DNA from: Piper betle
Lineage: Eukaryota; Streptophyta; Magnoliopsida; Piperales; Piperaceae
Assembly (NCBI GenBank): GCA_033002965.1
Contig: JAURVB010013546.1
Span: 46,016 to 110,015 of the forward strand
DNA: 64,000 bases
Direction of reading: 5' to 3'
Shown here in pieces: positions 40,311-52,219 of the stretch. Both the position numbers and the translations under genes were made by a program. Within the stretch, counting starts at the first letter, position 1, and every line of letters begins with the position of its first letter. The notes beneath the pieces were generated by a model. That model ran no database searches, was not told the DNA's origin, and was given only the letters and a program-made list of their open reading frames with translations.

Positions 40311-41666
40311 TATAAATTTTATTTAGGAATACATATAATAACTGCACGATATAAACTTAAGCCGGTGTAATTATTTGTCACAAAAATTCAAATTACTAAA
40401 AGAAAACTATTTGATATTTAATTTAACAATAATCCAAAAAGAGTACCTTTTTTCCCCAATTCTTTGGTATAAATTATTTTAGCCACGCAATAACCGATAT
40501 TCATAGTAAGTAGAAAAACGAGTAGGAGTTAATTTTTGTCATCATATCATTAAAAAAATTGGAGCCTAATATATTTGAATTAGGGGTATAAATAAGTTAA
40601 ATCGGTTCTCAAGTATTTTACGTTCGGCTCAATTCGGCTTGAACTCGACTTATTAATTTTGTATTTAAAAAATATTTAGCTCGAAATGAATAACTCGTTG
40701 AATAATAACCAGAACTTAATCTAAGGAATGTTCAGTTTGGTTTGGCTTAAAACTTGAATTTGATGTATTTAAATTTGAAAAATACTCGGCTTGATTTAGC
40801 TCGTCAATATTATTGAAGTCACATTAAATTTTTATAATGTTTGAAATAAATTTTAATCTTATATAAGTTGAACATAAGCCAAACACAAACACTCATTCGG
40901 TTAAAAAACCCAGCGAGTTAAATACAAGCCAAATTCAAACACTATAAATTTTGAACAAGATGTTCGACCCATAATAAATTAAAGGCTCATCAAATACTCA
41001 GACAAGATCAAACATACTTATCAAAAATCACGTCAAATTCATCACTTCGACTCTGCTTGCCCTAATTTCAACTAAACTACAAATCCAACTTTAAAATGAC
41101 TCGCGGAGGGCCGGATCTCCAACACCACCCGGGTGTCCATCCATGGGCTCATCGTCCACCGATGGAATGGACCCACAATGATAAAATAAAAAGTTAATTA
41201 ATTCTTCAATCCTAAGACTTAACAATGGCCATCCAACCTGACATTGGATCAGTCATAGACGCCAAAGAACGGGCGACACGATAAAAAGAAAGCCATCCAA
41301 AGAAGCCAAGCGAAAAAGAGCCCAACATCTCTCGGCCACCACATGGCACATTTTCATCCATCAAACAAAAAACAAATAAATCCCATCAAAGGGAACATGC
41401 TCAGTGCTTCCTTTGCAAGGTTCAACGCATTGCTTCCACACTACTACATATTGTGATTTTTAAAGGAAATTCAATGGAAAAACTGGTTTATGAATATCCC
41501 CAAACCAAAAATTAACAAATGCTATCGACTCAATGATTGACCGAAAAGGAAAAATAATTGAAAATAAAATTGTATTAAAAACAATAATCTAAGAACCTGG
41601 TATGGGCTATTCTTTAAACCAATTCTGAACCAGGCATCAGGAACTTAAAAAATCTCAGCATCTGGA
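40311..41666. other. Spacer between the two promoter-like copies
   Basis: AT-rich, with a segment at about 40580-41040 rich in ctcg/cggctt words that looks like hAT-type non-autonomous transposon sequence. If so, an insertion may have separated the two similar segments. No exon is seen. Confidence 0.4.
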
Positions 41667-41777
41667 CTACAAAAAATATCTTGCCCCCTCCGGCGAACGG
41701 TGGATGGGCACGTGGAATAGAGTGGGCCCACACAAAAAAATCTAAATCAGAGGCCCCGACACCTCCACATCAGCAAC
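41667..41777 (+). promoter_or_regulatory. Proximal promoter segment with evening element, G-box and CCA1-type site
   Basis: It contains AAAATATCT (evening element) at 41673-41681, the palindromic G-box CACGTG at 41709-41714 and AAAAATCT at 41736-41743, with another AAAAATCT just upstream at 41648-41655. It lies 340-450 bp before the PRR start codon. Known PRR9/PRR5 promoters are bound at such motifs by CCA1/LHY and RVE8-type MYBs and by bZIP/bHLH factors; use here is inferred. Confidence 0.75.
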
Positions 41778-41845
41778 GAGAACTAGTGATCTTGAACGAT
41801 TGACGAGTCAGCGAGAACAGCGCAATAGATATTGTTCCGAAGCTT

Positions 41846-41854
41846 AGATATTTT
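41846..41854 (-). promoter_or_regulatory. Third evening element, minus orientation
   Basis: AGATATTTT, the reverse complement of AAAATATCT, lies 264 bases before the PRR ATG. A one-base-relaxed copy (AGATATTTC) follows at 42065-42073. Confidence 0.65.
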
Positions 41855-42117
41855 CATGGGGTTGGTGCTCGTGTGCCTCACAAACTTGTCGTCTTTGAAG
41901 CTTCCTTCTTTTGGGCAGTTGGATTTGGTGGCCATTGGTTTTTCATTCGAGAAGGCAACTTTGTGGGGGACTTGGGGCCAACAACTCTCCTCTCGGTTCA
42001 ATCTGACACATCCAACTGGCTGAGGTTGGGAGTTGATTTGGATAGATGTTTGGCTAGTTTTTTTAGATATTTCTGTGGTGGGATAGGAAGAGCTGGGTGA
42101 GGTGGGAAGGATAGAAG

Positions 42118-45100
42118 ATGGGGGAGGAAGAAGGAGGAAGTAAGGGGAATACCGTGGTCAGGTGGGAGAGGTTCTTGCCCAGGATGTTTTTGAGGGTGTT
42201 GCTGGTGGAGGCTGATGATTCTACCAGGCAGATTATAGCTGCTTTGCTTAGAAAGTGTAGCTACAAAGGTGAGTCTTTGGGTTTTTGGGTTATGGTTTTT
42301 GTGGGTTTCTGTTTTTTTCTCTTTCTTTTCCCTTCTTTTTTATTTATGGTGTTCTGGGAATGGATTTGGGTTGTTGTGAAATGGGTTTTTTGTGATTTTT
42401 GTTCTTGTTTTGGAAAATTGTTCTCTTTTGGGTGTTCATCGACTTCTTTTTCGTCTTCTTCTTCTTCTTTTTTGATAACATCAACTTCTTTAATTACATG
42501 GAATCTCTAGTTGTCTACAGTAGATATAATTTCACTTTGCCAAACATTTAAACTATGGACTTGATCTACTGCTGATCTGGCAGTTCTCTTCCGGACATCA
42601 ATGAATTGAGTTGTAAATCTAGCATATAGTTAGTCGTGTTTATGGCTTTGCAGTTCTCCAGTGACTATGTCGGCTGAGGAAAATTACAATTTGCAGTAAA
42701 TCATGGGATAGAATTTTATGTTGATGAATGATGGGGTATAAAGAAATTGAACTTTTGATGAACAGCATTCTTATGCGTCAAAGGTTGTAAATTTGGTCTA
42801 GCTTAACAGGCTGTAACATTTATATTGTCAGAAGAGCCGGGTAGATAAATGAAAAGTAAACCTAATGTATTTAGACTCAATTTGTTAAAAAAGGGAAGAA
42901 AAAGAAAATTAAAGGACCATTTTTTGTTTTGCTTCAGATTTGTAGCATGCTTTCTGTATCTTTCATTGGTAATAACTGTGTATTAATCTTACCTTTGAAC
43001 AGTTGCTGCTGTAAGTGATGGTCTAAAAGCATGGGAAATACTCAAGGAGAAATGTCACTTCATTGACCTTGTCTTGACTGAAGTTGAACTCCCTTCTGTC
43101 TCTGGTTTTTGCCTTCTTACAACGATTATGGAGCACGATGCCTGCAAGAATATTCCAGTTATAAGTGAGTTCCTTAAGTTCTTTCAACATCATAGTTTGT
43201 AATTTAGTTCAATGTAAATTACTTAAATACTGATTGTGGCATATTGCAACTTTGACAGTGATGTCCTCACAAGACTCTGTGAGCATGGTTTTCAAGTGCA
43301 TGTTGAGAGGTGCTGCGGATTTTCTTGTGAAGCCCATCAGGAAGAACGAATTGAGGAATTTGTGGCAGCATGTTTGGAGAAGACAATCTGTAAAATTCTT
43401 TTCATTGATGATGGAGTATTTGATTTTCTAATCTTTATCTTAGCACTGATTACCAAATTCTTCTACAGTCAAATAGTGCTAGGCAAGGAGGACAAGATGA
43501 GAACATACCAATAGATAACATAGATGCGATCGAGGAAAATAATACTGCAAGCAATCAGTCAAGTGGTAATGTTGCCTGTGTGCAGAAAACAAGGGAACAG
43601 AATGAGAAAGGAAATGATACCCAAGTATGTAAATTAATTTGCCTTTTTAACTTTATACGATTACTTCCCTTTGCCAATCACAAAGTATTAAAAACAAGTA
43701 TCAGCATTCAGAGTTTACTTTTGAAATTTCATGACAACCAAAGATTTATACTGGAAACCATTCGATGTTGTTAACGATTATGTGACACTCTCTTTTAACT
43801 CTTGATTGATGCACAGAGTTAAAATATTTTTAGAAAACCCAAAAATTATGCTAAATAGATTTTTGGCACATATGGAAAGGCTTTCAAGTGTTAATAAATG
43901 TGAATGTGGAGTAGAAACTTGTATTACTGCTAAGTGTTGTTTTTATCCTCTTTTATGTAGAACGAGTCCATGAAGCTTAACATGCCACTTGTGCAGAGTT
44001 CTTGCACCATACAAAATGTCGACACTGAGAGTCCAACTATGCATGATGTGCAGGAGCCTTTGAATCCAAATCATCCTAGCAATTCACAGGACAGCAATGA
44101 AAATGTTGAAATAGGTGAGGAAGACATGGATTGTGCAATTATATCTCAAATGCCCGAGATTGTAAAAAATGGTAAGCTTTTTAGTTCTTCCTTCAACACG
44201 CAATCTCTTATTTTGCTCCTGATTATCATGTTCTTTTCTTTCATTTTTTACCACATGTTTGATTATGCTTGCCAGCTTCTACTGGCGGCTTAGAAGGCAA
44301 AATTCTCTATGGTAACAGCTAATGGCTTTTTAATTGGCTCATCAGGTAAAGTGGCACAAGGAACTTCACCTGATCAAGGCATGCCTGAAAACTACAATGT
44401 GAAATTGGTGAGACCTTCTGAAGAAGCCATTGATCTGATAGGGGCATTAGATAATCAACCACAGTTCAGTTGTACAAACAGAGACCAGCTTTGTGCTCAC
44501 GATGGTGATGGTGCAGATCACCATTCAAGCGAGAAAGTTGAGCGCTCTTCTTCAAATTCACCTCTTCTTGAACTCTCTTTGAAGAGGTCTTTATCAAATA
44601 GTTGTGAAAATGATTCAACCAGGGAGAAGCCAACCTTGAACCATTCCAATATTTCAGCTTTCTCCCGGTATGATGGCTATAATATCCTCTGATAATTAAT
44701 TTAAGCATTATTTTTTACTTGTGTGTTTAAGTCCTTGAATTTCTGGTCATACAATTTAGTTTATTGCCACAATTCTATTTGAAGCTATGACAACAAAATA
44801 GGGAAGCCCCAAGCTCTATTGCCTAATGGTCTAGCCACTGAGATGCGAGAAGGCTCCAGTAGTAACCACCTGTCTATGTCCAGCCCGGTAACTCCAAATG
44901 GAAGTGCTACCTCTCGATTTCAGATTCCTGCTCCTGTACCAATTAGAGGCATTGGCTATGATGGTTTTGGCTCTGGTTATAGTGCTTTGCTGCAGCCTAT
45001 ATTCTATGGTTCACCAGGTGTACAAGTATGGACTGAAAATTCCGGCACCCAGCACGAAATGATCAATGAGCGTTCGTCCAATCAACCTAACCAAGGAGCT

Positions 45101-45677
45101 CACAACTTCAATCAAAATCAGCATGTGAATGCCCAAACTGCTAATAGACCCATATATCGACCTATGCCAAGGCCGGATCAACATCAAGAGGCGTCCAAAG
45201 ATCAAGTTCGTTTTGATTCAGTCACTACACCAATTGCAAGCAATGGTTTGTGCAATGGAACCAAGAAGCATCTTGACAGCAATAGGGTAATTGGGAAGGC
45301 TTGTGACAGTGGTGGCAGGAGTAATAATACAGCCACCACGGCAAATGCAATTGACAATGGAATAAATAACGATGGTAGGTTCGCAAATGGTGTTGTTGGG
45401 GGTATGAGCTATCTCAAATCTTCTGAAAGAGAGGCGGCCTTGAATAAATTTCGTTTGAAAAGAAAGGAGCGATGCTTCGAAAAGAAGGTGCTTATAATTG
45501 TGGAAGTAGATTTAAGATAGTTATATACTCTTCTATATGTAACAAAACACTATTATAGTACTAACTTTTGTGAGTGTGGATTGTTCTCAGGTTCGTTACC
45601 AAAGCAGGAAAAAGCTTGCAGAGCAGAGGCCAAGAGTGAAAGGGCAATTTGTCCGTCAAGTGCAATCTGATCCATGA
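42118..45677 (+). CDS. PRR9: Two-component pseudo-response regulator, PRR9/PRR95-type clock repressor, eight exons
   Basis: Nuclear transcriptional repressor of the circadian clock. Exons: 42118-42268, 43003-43164, 43259-43389, 43469-43624, 43961-44171, 44346-44667, 44785-45487, 45591-45677; all GT-AG, phases consistent, 640 residues. The pseudo-receiver (about 24-147) starts [20 protein letters not shown]; the phospho-acceptor Asp is replaced by Glu in VLTEVELP, and the conserved Lys is in [11 protein letters not shown]. Middle region: Asn/Ser/Gln-rich, with the EAR-type LELSL at 44567-44581, the known TOPLESS-recruiting site of PRR5/7/9. The C-terminal CCT domain (about 591-635) runs [20 protein letters not shown], then [44 protein letters not shown] and RKNEL favour PRR9 over PRR5. 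An alternative acceptor at about 44276 gives an early stop, so I used 44346. Upstream clock elements fit phase-specific expression. Confidence 0.92.
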
Positions 45678-46188
45678 ATTGGGCTGAATAATATGACTGA
45701 TCTTTGCCAGAAACTGCTGACCTCATATGCCTACATTATCATCAATGTGCTGGTTGTGCAGCAACAGAGTGCTAGGGTAGGATGGCTGCAAACAGTGAGA
45801 GTGGTAGAGACAGATAGCTAGGTTGTGCTTAACTTGTTTTTGACACTGATGTTGTTTGCTATCTATTCTTTCATATTTGTGTGTAGAGAAAGAGTGTTAT
45901 ACTTGTCTGTACAAGATATGATATGTTCTTCCTGTATACAACTGTTATACATGCTTAGTTGATCTTAGAGTTGCCATACATCACTTGTTTTACTCGTCAT
46001 TTAGATTGTTGTACACTTTGGATGCTTAAAATTGTTAATACGATAAGACAAATATTTTTGCCGCCTTTCTTGTTCATAACTGGTTTGCTACTTTACATGG
46101 TCATTTTGTTCGACAGACGAGTGTAGATAAAAACTATTAACGCTTCAAGTACCGCAGTATGAAAACTGTTCGTGTAGAATGAAGGCCA
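45678..46188. other. PRR 3' UTR and spacer
   Basis: Probably contains the PRR 3' UTR (T-rich sequence with aataaaa-poor ends). No coding region is seen. Confidence 0.5.
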
Positions 46189-46575
46189 ATGTCGCAATTG
46201 TTGTCAAGTGCTTCTGAGGTGAAGGTTATATTCCTTTGCTCGCCGTTGTTCTCTAAAGATGATATTTATGGCCTTCCTCCCATAGCCCATGGGGAAGGTA
46301 AGTCATGTGGGTCAAAGTTTTTCATTGATTTGTGCTGTCCTCCCCACACGAGTTCAGAAGGTGTTGGGTCTGCTCGTGTTCATGACATCGATGATCTGCT
46401 CGACGATGGAGCATCGAAAATTCTTAATGATGTTAACAAAAGTTTGGAAGATTTTCAGTATTGGCTGGAGGAAGTAATACTTGAGGATGGTGTTTATGGG
46501 GAACGGGCTATGAATGTTCCAATCGTGGACTTCCCATTTTTGGATGCAACTGAGAGAAATTATAAGAGGAAATAG
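46189..46575 (+). CDS. Small unrecognised ORF, 128 residues, possibly a gene fragment
   Basis: An uninterrupted ATG-initiated frame of 128 residues lies 0.5 kb after the PRR stop, on the same strand. I do not recognise it. It is acidic in the middle (HDIDDLLDDGASKILNDV, then EEVILEDG), with a hydrophobic-cysteine stretch before it (FFIDLCCPP). No signal peptide, membrane segment or known motif is visible. The reading frame has normal plant codon use, unlike random AT-rich frames nearby. It ends inside the first unit of a tandem repeat, so its tail (ERNYKRK) is repeat-derived, which suggests a truncated exon or retro-derived fragment rather than a complete gene. It could also be chance. Confidence 0.3.
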   Translation: MSQLLSSASEVKVIFLCSPLFSKDDIYGLPPIAHGEGKSCGSKFFIDLCCPPHTSSEGVGSARVHDIDDLLDDGASKILNDVNKSLEDFQYWLEEVILEDGVYGERAMNVPIVDFPFLDATERNYKRK

Positions 46576-46655
46576 GAGATATATCTTCTAAAAAGAAATT
46601 ATAAGAGGAAATAGGAGATATATCTTCTAAAGAAAGAAATTATAAGAGGAAATAG
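46552..46655. repeat. Three-copy tandem repeat, about 38-41 bp
   Basis: Three units containing gaaattataagaggaaata start at about 46556, 46595 and 46636. The first two share the continuation ggagatatatcttctaaa; the third diverges after aaata. Confidence 0.85.
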
Positions 46656-46659
46656 CAAG

Positions 46660-48310
46660 TCAAATGAGAAGAGCTAGCCTAGTTGCAGTCATCGACCAAG
46701 TTATTTGCATCAGTTAAAATGAATTCTATTTAATTTTTAGACATCAAAAGGTAATTTCTTGGAAGTTTTATGTAATAAGATTATTATTATTGATCAAATT
46801 AACAAGTTCGATCACCTGCCTCAGTGATTTCTATTTGTGAAATCCGTTTTTTCTCCTTTATCTTGGGGGGTTTGATGTCATAGTAGGCATTGTTTTTTTT
46901 TATATATATATATATTTTTTGCCTTTTGTTTGCCTTTTCTTTTGCCTTTGGAATAAAATAACTTACCAATTTGTTAAGCAGAAAATATATATTCGTCTTT
47001 AATGAAAAAAATATCCATTAAGTAATGTAACAGATAGACGATAGACAGCGTAAAATTTCAATACAAATGGCCGGTAAAATAGTAAATCAAATGTCGACGA
47101 GGATCTAATGAACTGTTGGCACAAGAACCTAATTAATAAATAGGAATGTTAAGAGCTGCTTAAACCTTGTATTTCTTTCCTTTAGTTGTTGATGGGCTCA
47201 AAAAACTCTTGCAAAAGTCACATAGAAAACCACTCCATGCTCCAAATATCGAAACTTGCTCCTAACAAGATAATATTCTGGGAAGATACTAAAAATGCTT
47301 TAACAATTTAATGGCGGAATGAGTAGATATCAGTGCTTGAAGATTCTCACTGTTGAATAGATAGGAAACATGCCATCCATAAGGCTCCAAAATAGAGTCC
47401 TTATCTTGCCACGTCCCTTTTTCTTCTTTCCAAACGTTTTCCAATTCTTTTGTGAATAAAAAGAGAGGATAGGTCCAGTGAAAGACAATGAACTTTGAGA
47501 AGCAACCACTCCCACAGCCATAAAACTCCATGGAGAATCTTGTGTCTTTCCTTGTCTCTTTTATTGTGCCCATCTTATTCGAGCTTTATTTTGAACTCAG
47601 TTTGGGTAGAGTGTGAACCAAAAAGAAGAAAAAGATGGTTTTGTCGTGTGCTACATGTAATTGAATGAAGCTGATATTGATCTGCCTTTGAGCATCAACA
47701 TGAGAATCTTGCGGTTGAATAGAATATGCAGGGAACTTCAAGTGTTGATCTGTCAAGGATGGATGATGGGTTTCTGAGTATATACGTGCTTCTTGTATAT
47801 GAGTTTGGCTGAGCTTTATTATAATAAAAATATGTGACTATACATCATTTTCCTCTAGTAATCAATATTTATGGGTAAAAGATGAAAACAGGCGTTAAGA
47901 AAGGTAATATTTGTCATTTATGATCACATGAATCAGATTGAAGAAGACGAATATAAAACTTCCGTCAGAAAACCACTGTTTTTTTCTGTACAATCAAGAC
48001 GTGAGCAGATTCTAGTATTCTACTTAGATACAGAAAACAACTTTCTGACTGGCTCCCACTATTTAAGAAGCAAAGAGCCTCCAGGTAGATGCCAGCCAAA
48101 AGACACATCTGATAAAGATTATTGCAGCTTTTATGCATATATACATATGTAATGAAAAACTTTTCTTATTAGCTTCCTTAGCCTAGTTAACTTCCTCCCC
48201 ATTTATATGTGTACTTCACCCTCTCTGTCTCGTCCCAAATATTCTTTTATCATCCCTCAACAAGCTAAGATACTCTTCCCGTATATACCAGGACAACTCC
48301 ATTGGTGGAG
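46660..48310. other. Spacer upstream of the NHL gene
   Basis: No supported gene. A minus-strand frame at 47289-47573 has no recognisable domain. The last approximately 150 bases, with pyrimidine-rich stretches (ccctctctgtctc), look like a plant 5' UTR and core promoter. Confidence 0.45.
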
Positions 48311-48946
48311 ATGTCCAAAATCGACACCAAGGCCCCTAAAGACTGCGCCAAGAGAGGACTCAACATAAAAGGCTTCTACAAAAAACTAGCTCTCATCTTC
48401 TCAACTTTGTTTCTCTCGGTAGCTTCCCTCGTCTTCCTCATCTGGGTTGTCCTACACCCATCCAAGCCTCAGTTCTACCTCAAAGAAACTGACATATACC
48501 AATTGAACCTCTCTGCAAACCATCTCCTCAACTCGTCAATACAGGTCACTTTCGTGTCCAAGAATCCAAATCAGAAGATTGGGGTGTACTATGATCAGCT
48601 CCAAGCGTATGCCTCCTACAAAGGCCAGCAAATTACTGCCCATGCTCTTCTCCCACCTTTCTACCAGGGACATGAAGACACCAACATTCTGACAGTGTGG
48701 CTTGCCGGAAACTTAGTGCCGGTTGCACCGTCTTTTGGAGACGAGGTGAGCCGAGACCAGTCCGCCGGCAAGCTGCTCTTGAACTTGAGATTGAATGGTC
48801 GGCTTCGATGGAAGGTGGGCACCTGGGTATCCTCTCATTACCATGTCAATGTTGAATGTGATACTGTCATAGATTTTGGTCCAAATTCTCAGGTGAAGGC
48901 AATGATCAGTGGAGCACAAGGTAGTGAGTGTTCCTCCACTGTGTAA
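48311..48946 (+). CDS. NDR1/HIN1-like (NHL, LEA2-domain) membrane protein, single exon
   Basis: Member of the plant NHL family, plasma-membrane proteins linked to defence and stress responses. Starting at ATG 48311 gives 211 residues. A short basic N-terminus (SKIDTKAPKDCAKRG) precedes one membrane segment at about 26-49 (LALIFSTLFLSVASLVFLIW). The characteristic HPSKPQFYL follows, then the LEA2 domain with the conserved NPN motif (VTFVSKNPNQKIGVYYDQL), LPPFYQGHEDT and, near the end, RWKVGTWVSSHYHVNVEC. The topology is therefore a cytoplasmic N-terminus with the LEA2 domain outside. Intronless, as most family members are. The frame is open a few codons upstream, but this is the first ATG. The specific substrate or partner is unknown. 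Confidence 0.93.
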   Translation: MSKIDTKAPKDCAKRGLNIKGFYKKLALIFSTLFLSVASLVFLIWVVLHPSKPQFYLKETDIYQLNLSANHLLNSSIQVTFVSKNPNQKIGVYYDQLQAYASYKGQQITAHALLPPFYQGHEDTNILTVWLAGNLVPVAPSFGDEVSRDQSAGKLLLNLRLNGRLRWKVGTWVSSHYHVNVECDTVIDFGPNSQVKAMISGAQGSECSSTV

Positions 48947-50401
48947 TATCACTTGAAGAAATAGAATCATATGCGGCGACTAGAGTCGTGGTAGAGGCAT
49001 GTTATCTGAGCTTCTGGTACACTACATATTGCACATGTTGTGAAGATGTGCTTCTTCAATACATGTTGTACATATTATGAGGATGGCAGGACAATTCCAC
49101 TCTTGTTTTAGCACAATACTGAGGAGGATGAGACCTTAGTCATATGCAAACATGAATTATATTAAAGATTATAGCATGTATAACAGAAGATGTTCATTAA
49201 GAATATTTTTTTGCTTAATCGTTTTAGGCTTATAATTTTTATTTTACGGCTTTAACTTTTCATGGTTTTCTCTAATACGTTTATCTTTATAAAATAATAT
49301 CAGTTAATGTGGCATTTTCATGTAATTGCCCTTTTACTGTAAGTATATATTGTACTTACGCCTTTGATTTAATTTAAAAACAAAAATCAGACAATTAAAT
49401 CATGAGTACATTCGACGTTGATAAGAAAAAATGTACTCAAATATAAATTAGAAAAATATATGCATATTTGAAGATCCAGTGCGATAAGCACTTACCAAAA
49501 ACACAACGATTAAAAGAAATTGATAAACAAGGAAGACAATAATAAAATAGTTACTATTAAGTATGATATTGAAAGTTTCAACTAAAAAGGAGATCTACCC
49601 TTATATTTGAGGGTTAGGATTTTTCTTTGCTCTCATTAACTTACAGTAAACCTTACGAGATTGATTCTGATCCACAATCATTTCATTGCCTAAAAATATC
49701 TACTCAATATTGAATTTTTATAATTATTTTTAATATTGTTAGGAAACCCTTAAAGTATATTTATACTCGAATTAGAATGTCCACTATGTTAACTATCTCT
49801 AATTCTTTGATAAATATTAAACAGATATTTAGTATTTTTATTTAAAAACAATAATGATGCATATAATTACTAATTTGAGTAAAGGAAAGTTAACATCCTA
49901 AAAGGCATTTAACCATCTAAAATTTTGTTGTTTATAATTACATAGATCTTATTTTAAAATCCATGCCCCTAATACAATTTTAAGTATCGGGTGGAAGAAG
50001 ATGAAGTTGTATATATTAATTCATCTTATTAACAAACTTGAAACATAGCCCATGCATTGTGCCAGTCCTTAACTAATAGAAACTTAAAACCTTGAACTAC
50101 TGCTCCATGATAAGGTTAAGTTAACGAATGAGAGGTTTGCATCACAAAGTTTGGTTCTAAACTTCAAACATAATGCAAGAACTAATCAAGTAGATTCAGA
50201 CTTAACATGAAAATTTAGGGGATTACAAGAAAGGTCAAAAATCCAAATGCCTAAGGAAAAATTTGCCAATACAATATGTGCATTCAGAGGTTAAGTAATT
50301 AAAGGTCAACAGATATATCTTTGGCTGCTGGGTAGTGTTCCTGGCAGAGATGACCGCACAAAGACCCCCACAAAGAGTGAAAATACTAGCAAGCTGCTTG
50401 A
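48947..50401. other. Gene-free spacer between convergent genes
   Basis: Separates the plus-strand NHL gene from the 3' end of the minus-strand MED15-like locus. AT-rich; no exon or transposon terminus is seen. It should contain both 3' UTRs. Confidence 0.5.
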
Positions 50402-51462
50402 TCAAGAACTTAGACAACTCACCCAAGTACCATAGCTTGAGCTGAAGCTACCACCACCATTTTGTTGAGCATATTTAGTTATAACCTGTCGTGCGCACGC
50501 ATCCCAGGCCCTTGCTACTTGCCACAGTGAGATGGGATTTGAAACTTCTTGAAGGGTCATAGTGAACTGAGATTTTGCCGTTGCTTCCGACTCGAAGTTG
50601 TTGAAGAACTTGTGTTACAAATAATGGATTGTTTAACACAAGGCTACCTACTGAAACAAACTATTAACTTCACCTTGTTTCTGGTGACAATTTGTCCAGT
50701 AGTAATGGAGAGTAACTTGGATAACTTTCAGGAACTAGAAATCTTAAAGATAAAATAGGCAGCTACAAAAGAACCAAAAAAATCAGCATCTGGTATTGTT
50801 AGTGTTAAAACAGCAAAGCTAAGAGCAGCAATCTTAACCCCTACTACATGCGCTGTAACAAAATTCAACTCTAAATTTGGATAGGTAGCCTCCACAATGT
50901 AAGAACATTTGACAATGGTTCCACAACCTCCTGCAGATCCAGCTACAGAATTAACTTCCTCATCACTGATCTCTAGAACAGCATGGATAATCCGTTGGTT
51001 AATATTTTTAATTTCTTCAATCAAGGAATGGTTCCCCTGTGCTCAACAAAAAATAGAAAAACATATTTAATATTGGATGCCTAACTCAGCCTGAAATAGA
51101 ACAAAGTTTTAATGCCACCAAATACATATTGAAGAGATTTAAGGTCAACCATGAAATTTGTATCAACAATAATTAGTCAAAATAACATTGAAGAAAGATC
51201 TACCTATAATTTTATCACAAACTTCCAAAGTTAGCAACAATTGCCAAAAACTTACTGTTTTGGACTTTTACATTTTGATCACAAAGGCCTGCTTCAGAAT
51301 CCAATACATTACACATCAAATGTTTAGCTTCTAAAAAACTTTGCAGCCATTCCTTATAGCCCCAGGCCCAAATCACTGTCTGATCAAAATTCTGAATTTC
51401 ATATTCCCATCATGACAATTCTGAGACTCATGAGGTCCATTCACATTTCTCATTAAGAACTC

Positions 51463-51755
51463 ATTCATGGATGAGTGCCCAAATGTGTAACTATTGACAA
51501 AAATAATGAGATCTGACATCTTTGCATAAATAAGTAATATAAGTAAAATTTCTTATCTCTCATTCATGGATGAGTCCCCAAATGTGTAACTATTGACAAA
51601 AATAATGAGATCTGAAATCTTTGCCTAAATAAGTAATATAAGTAAAATTTCTTATCTCGTTCATGGATGAATCCCCAAATGTGTAACTATTGACAAAAAT
51701 AATGAGATCTGACATCTTTGCCTAAATAAGCAATATAAGTTTAATTTCTTATATT
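51463..51755. repeat. Three-copy tandem repeat, 97-99 bp
   Basis: Units starting ttcatggatga(g/a)t at about 51463, 51562 and 51659 share caaatgtgtaactattgaca and aataatgagatctgacatct with few differences. The array lies in an intron of the MED15-like locus, next to the SINE fragment. Confidence 0.9.
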
Positions 51756-51890
51756 AGAGGGGGAGGCCTTGGAGCAACTGGTAAGAGTTGCGTGGAGCAA
51801 TATTTAGTTTAGTTCCTTATGTTGAGTCATGGAACCAGCCTCTGGCAAAAATGCAGGGTAAGGTTGCTACAAAAGTCCATTGGTATTAAC
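51756..51890 (+). mobile_element. Au-type SINE fragment (tRNA-derived head)
   Basis: The segment ggaggccttggagcaactgg, then gtaagagttgc, then ggaaccagcctctggcaaaa and atgcagggtaaggttgc reproduces the order of motifs in the plant Au SINE (tRNA-like A box, then the conserved body). The B-box region between them is diverged and the 3' part is missing or unrecognisable. It is transcriptionally opposite to the MED15-like locus and sits in its intron. Confidence 0.7.
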
Positions 51891-52201
51891 ACTCATTTTC
51901 TTCTAATATCTCCATTGTTGCTTGTACTCAAGGTTTGCAATTCTGCAAAATTCCGTTGGAATTCCTGTTTCAGTAGCTGGCGAAGGAATTTCTGAGAAAT
52001 CCCAGTGGAAAGGCAAAAACATGGCTGACCTATTTATTTTGTCATTCTATTCCTGTGATTGTTATCTTTAAGTTAAGAGGAATGTGGGGAGGGTAGACCA
52101 GGGGTATAACATTGTTTCATACAGTGAGGGGCGAAGTCAGGGATGCGAAGAGGATGATGATGAGCCACAGATTTTGTGGGCACATCGCAAAGTGCAAACA
52201 A

Positions 52202-52219
52202 GTGTGTGTGTGTGTGTGT
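52202..52219. repeat. Short (GT)9 microsatellite
   Basis: Nine GT units in an intron of the MED15-like locus. Confidence 0.95.

Noticed and set aside
44278..44310. Extra PRR mini-exon starting after ccag at about 44276
   Set aside because: It would introduce a stop or require an intron of about 34 bases, too short for plants; direct splicing to 44346 keeps the frame.
47289..47573. Minus-strand ORF of 94 residues before the NHL gene
   Set aside because: No domain recognised; an overlapping frame is equally open; likely chance in AT-rich DNA.
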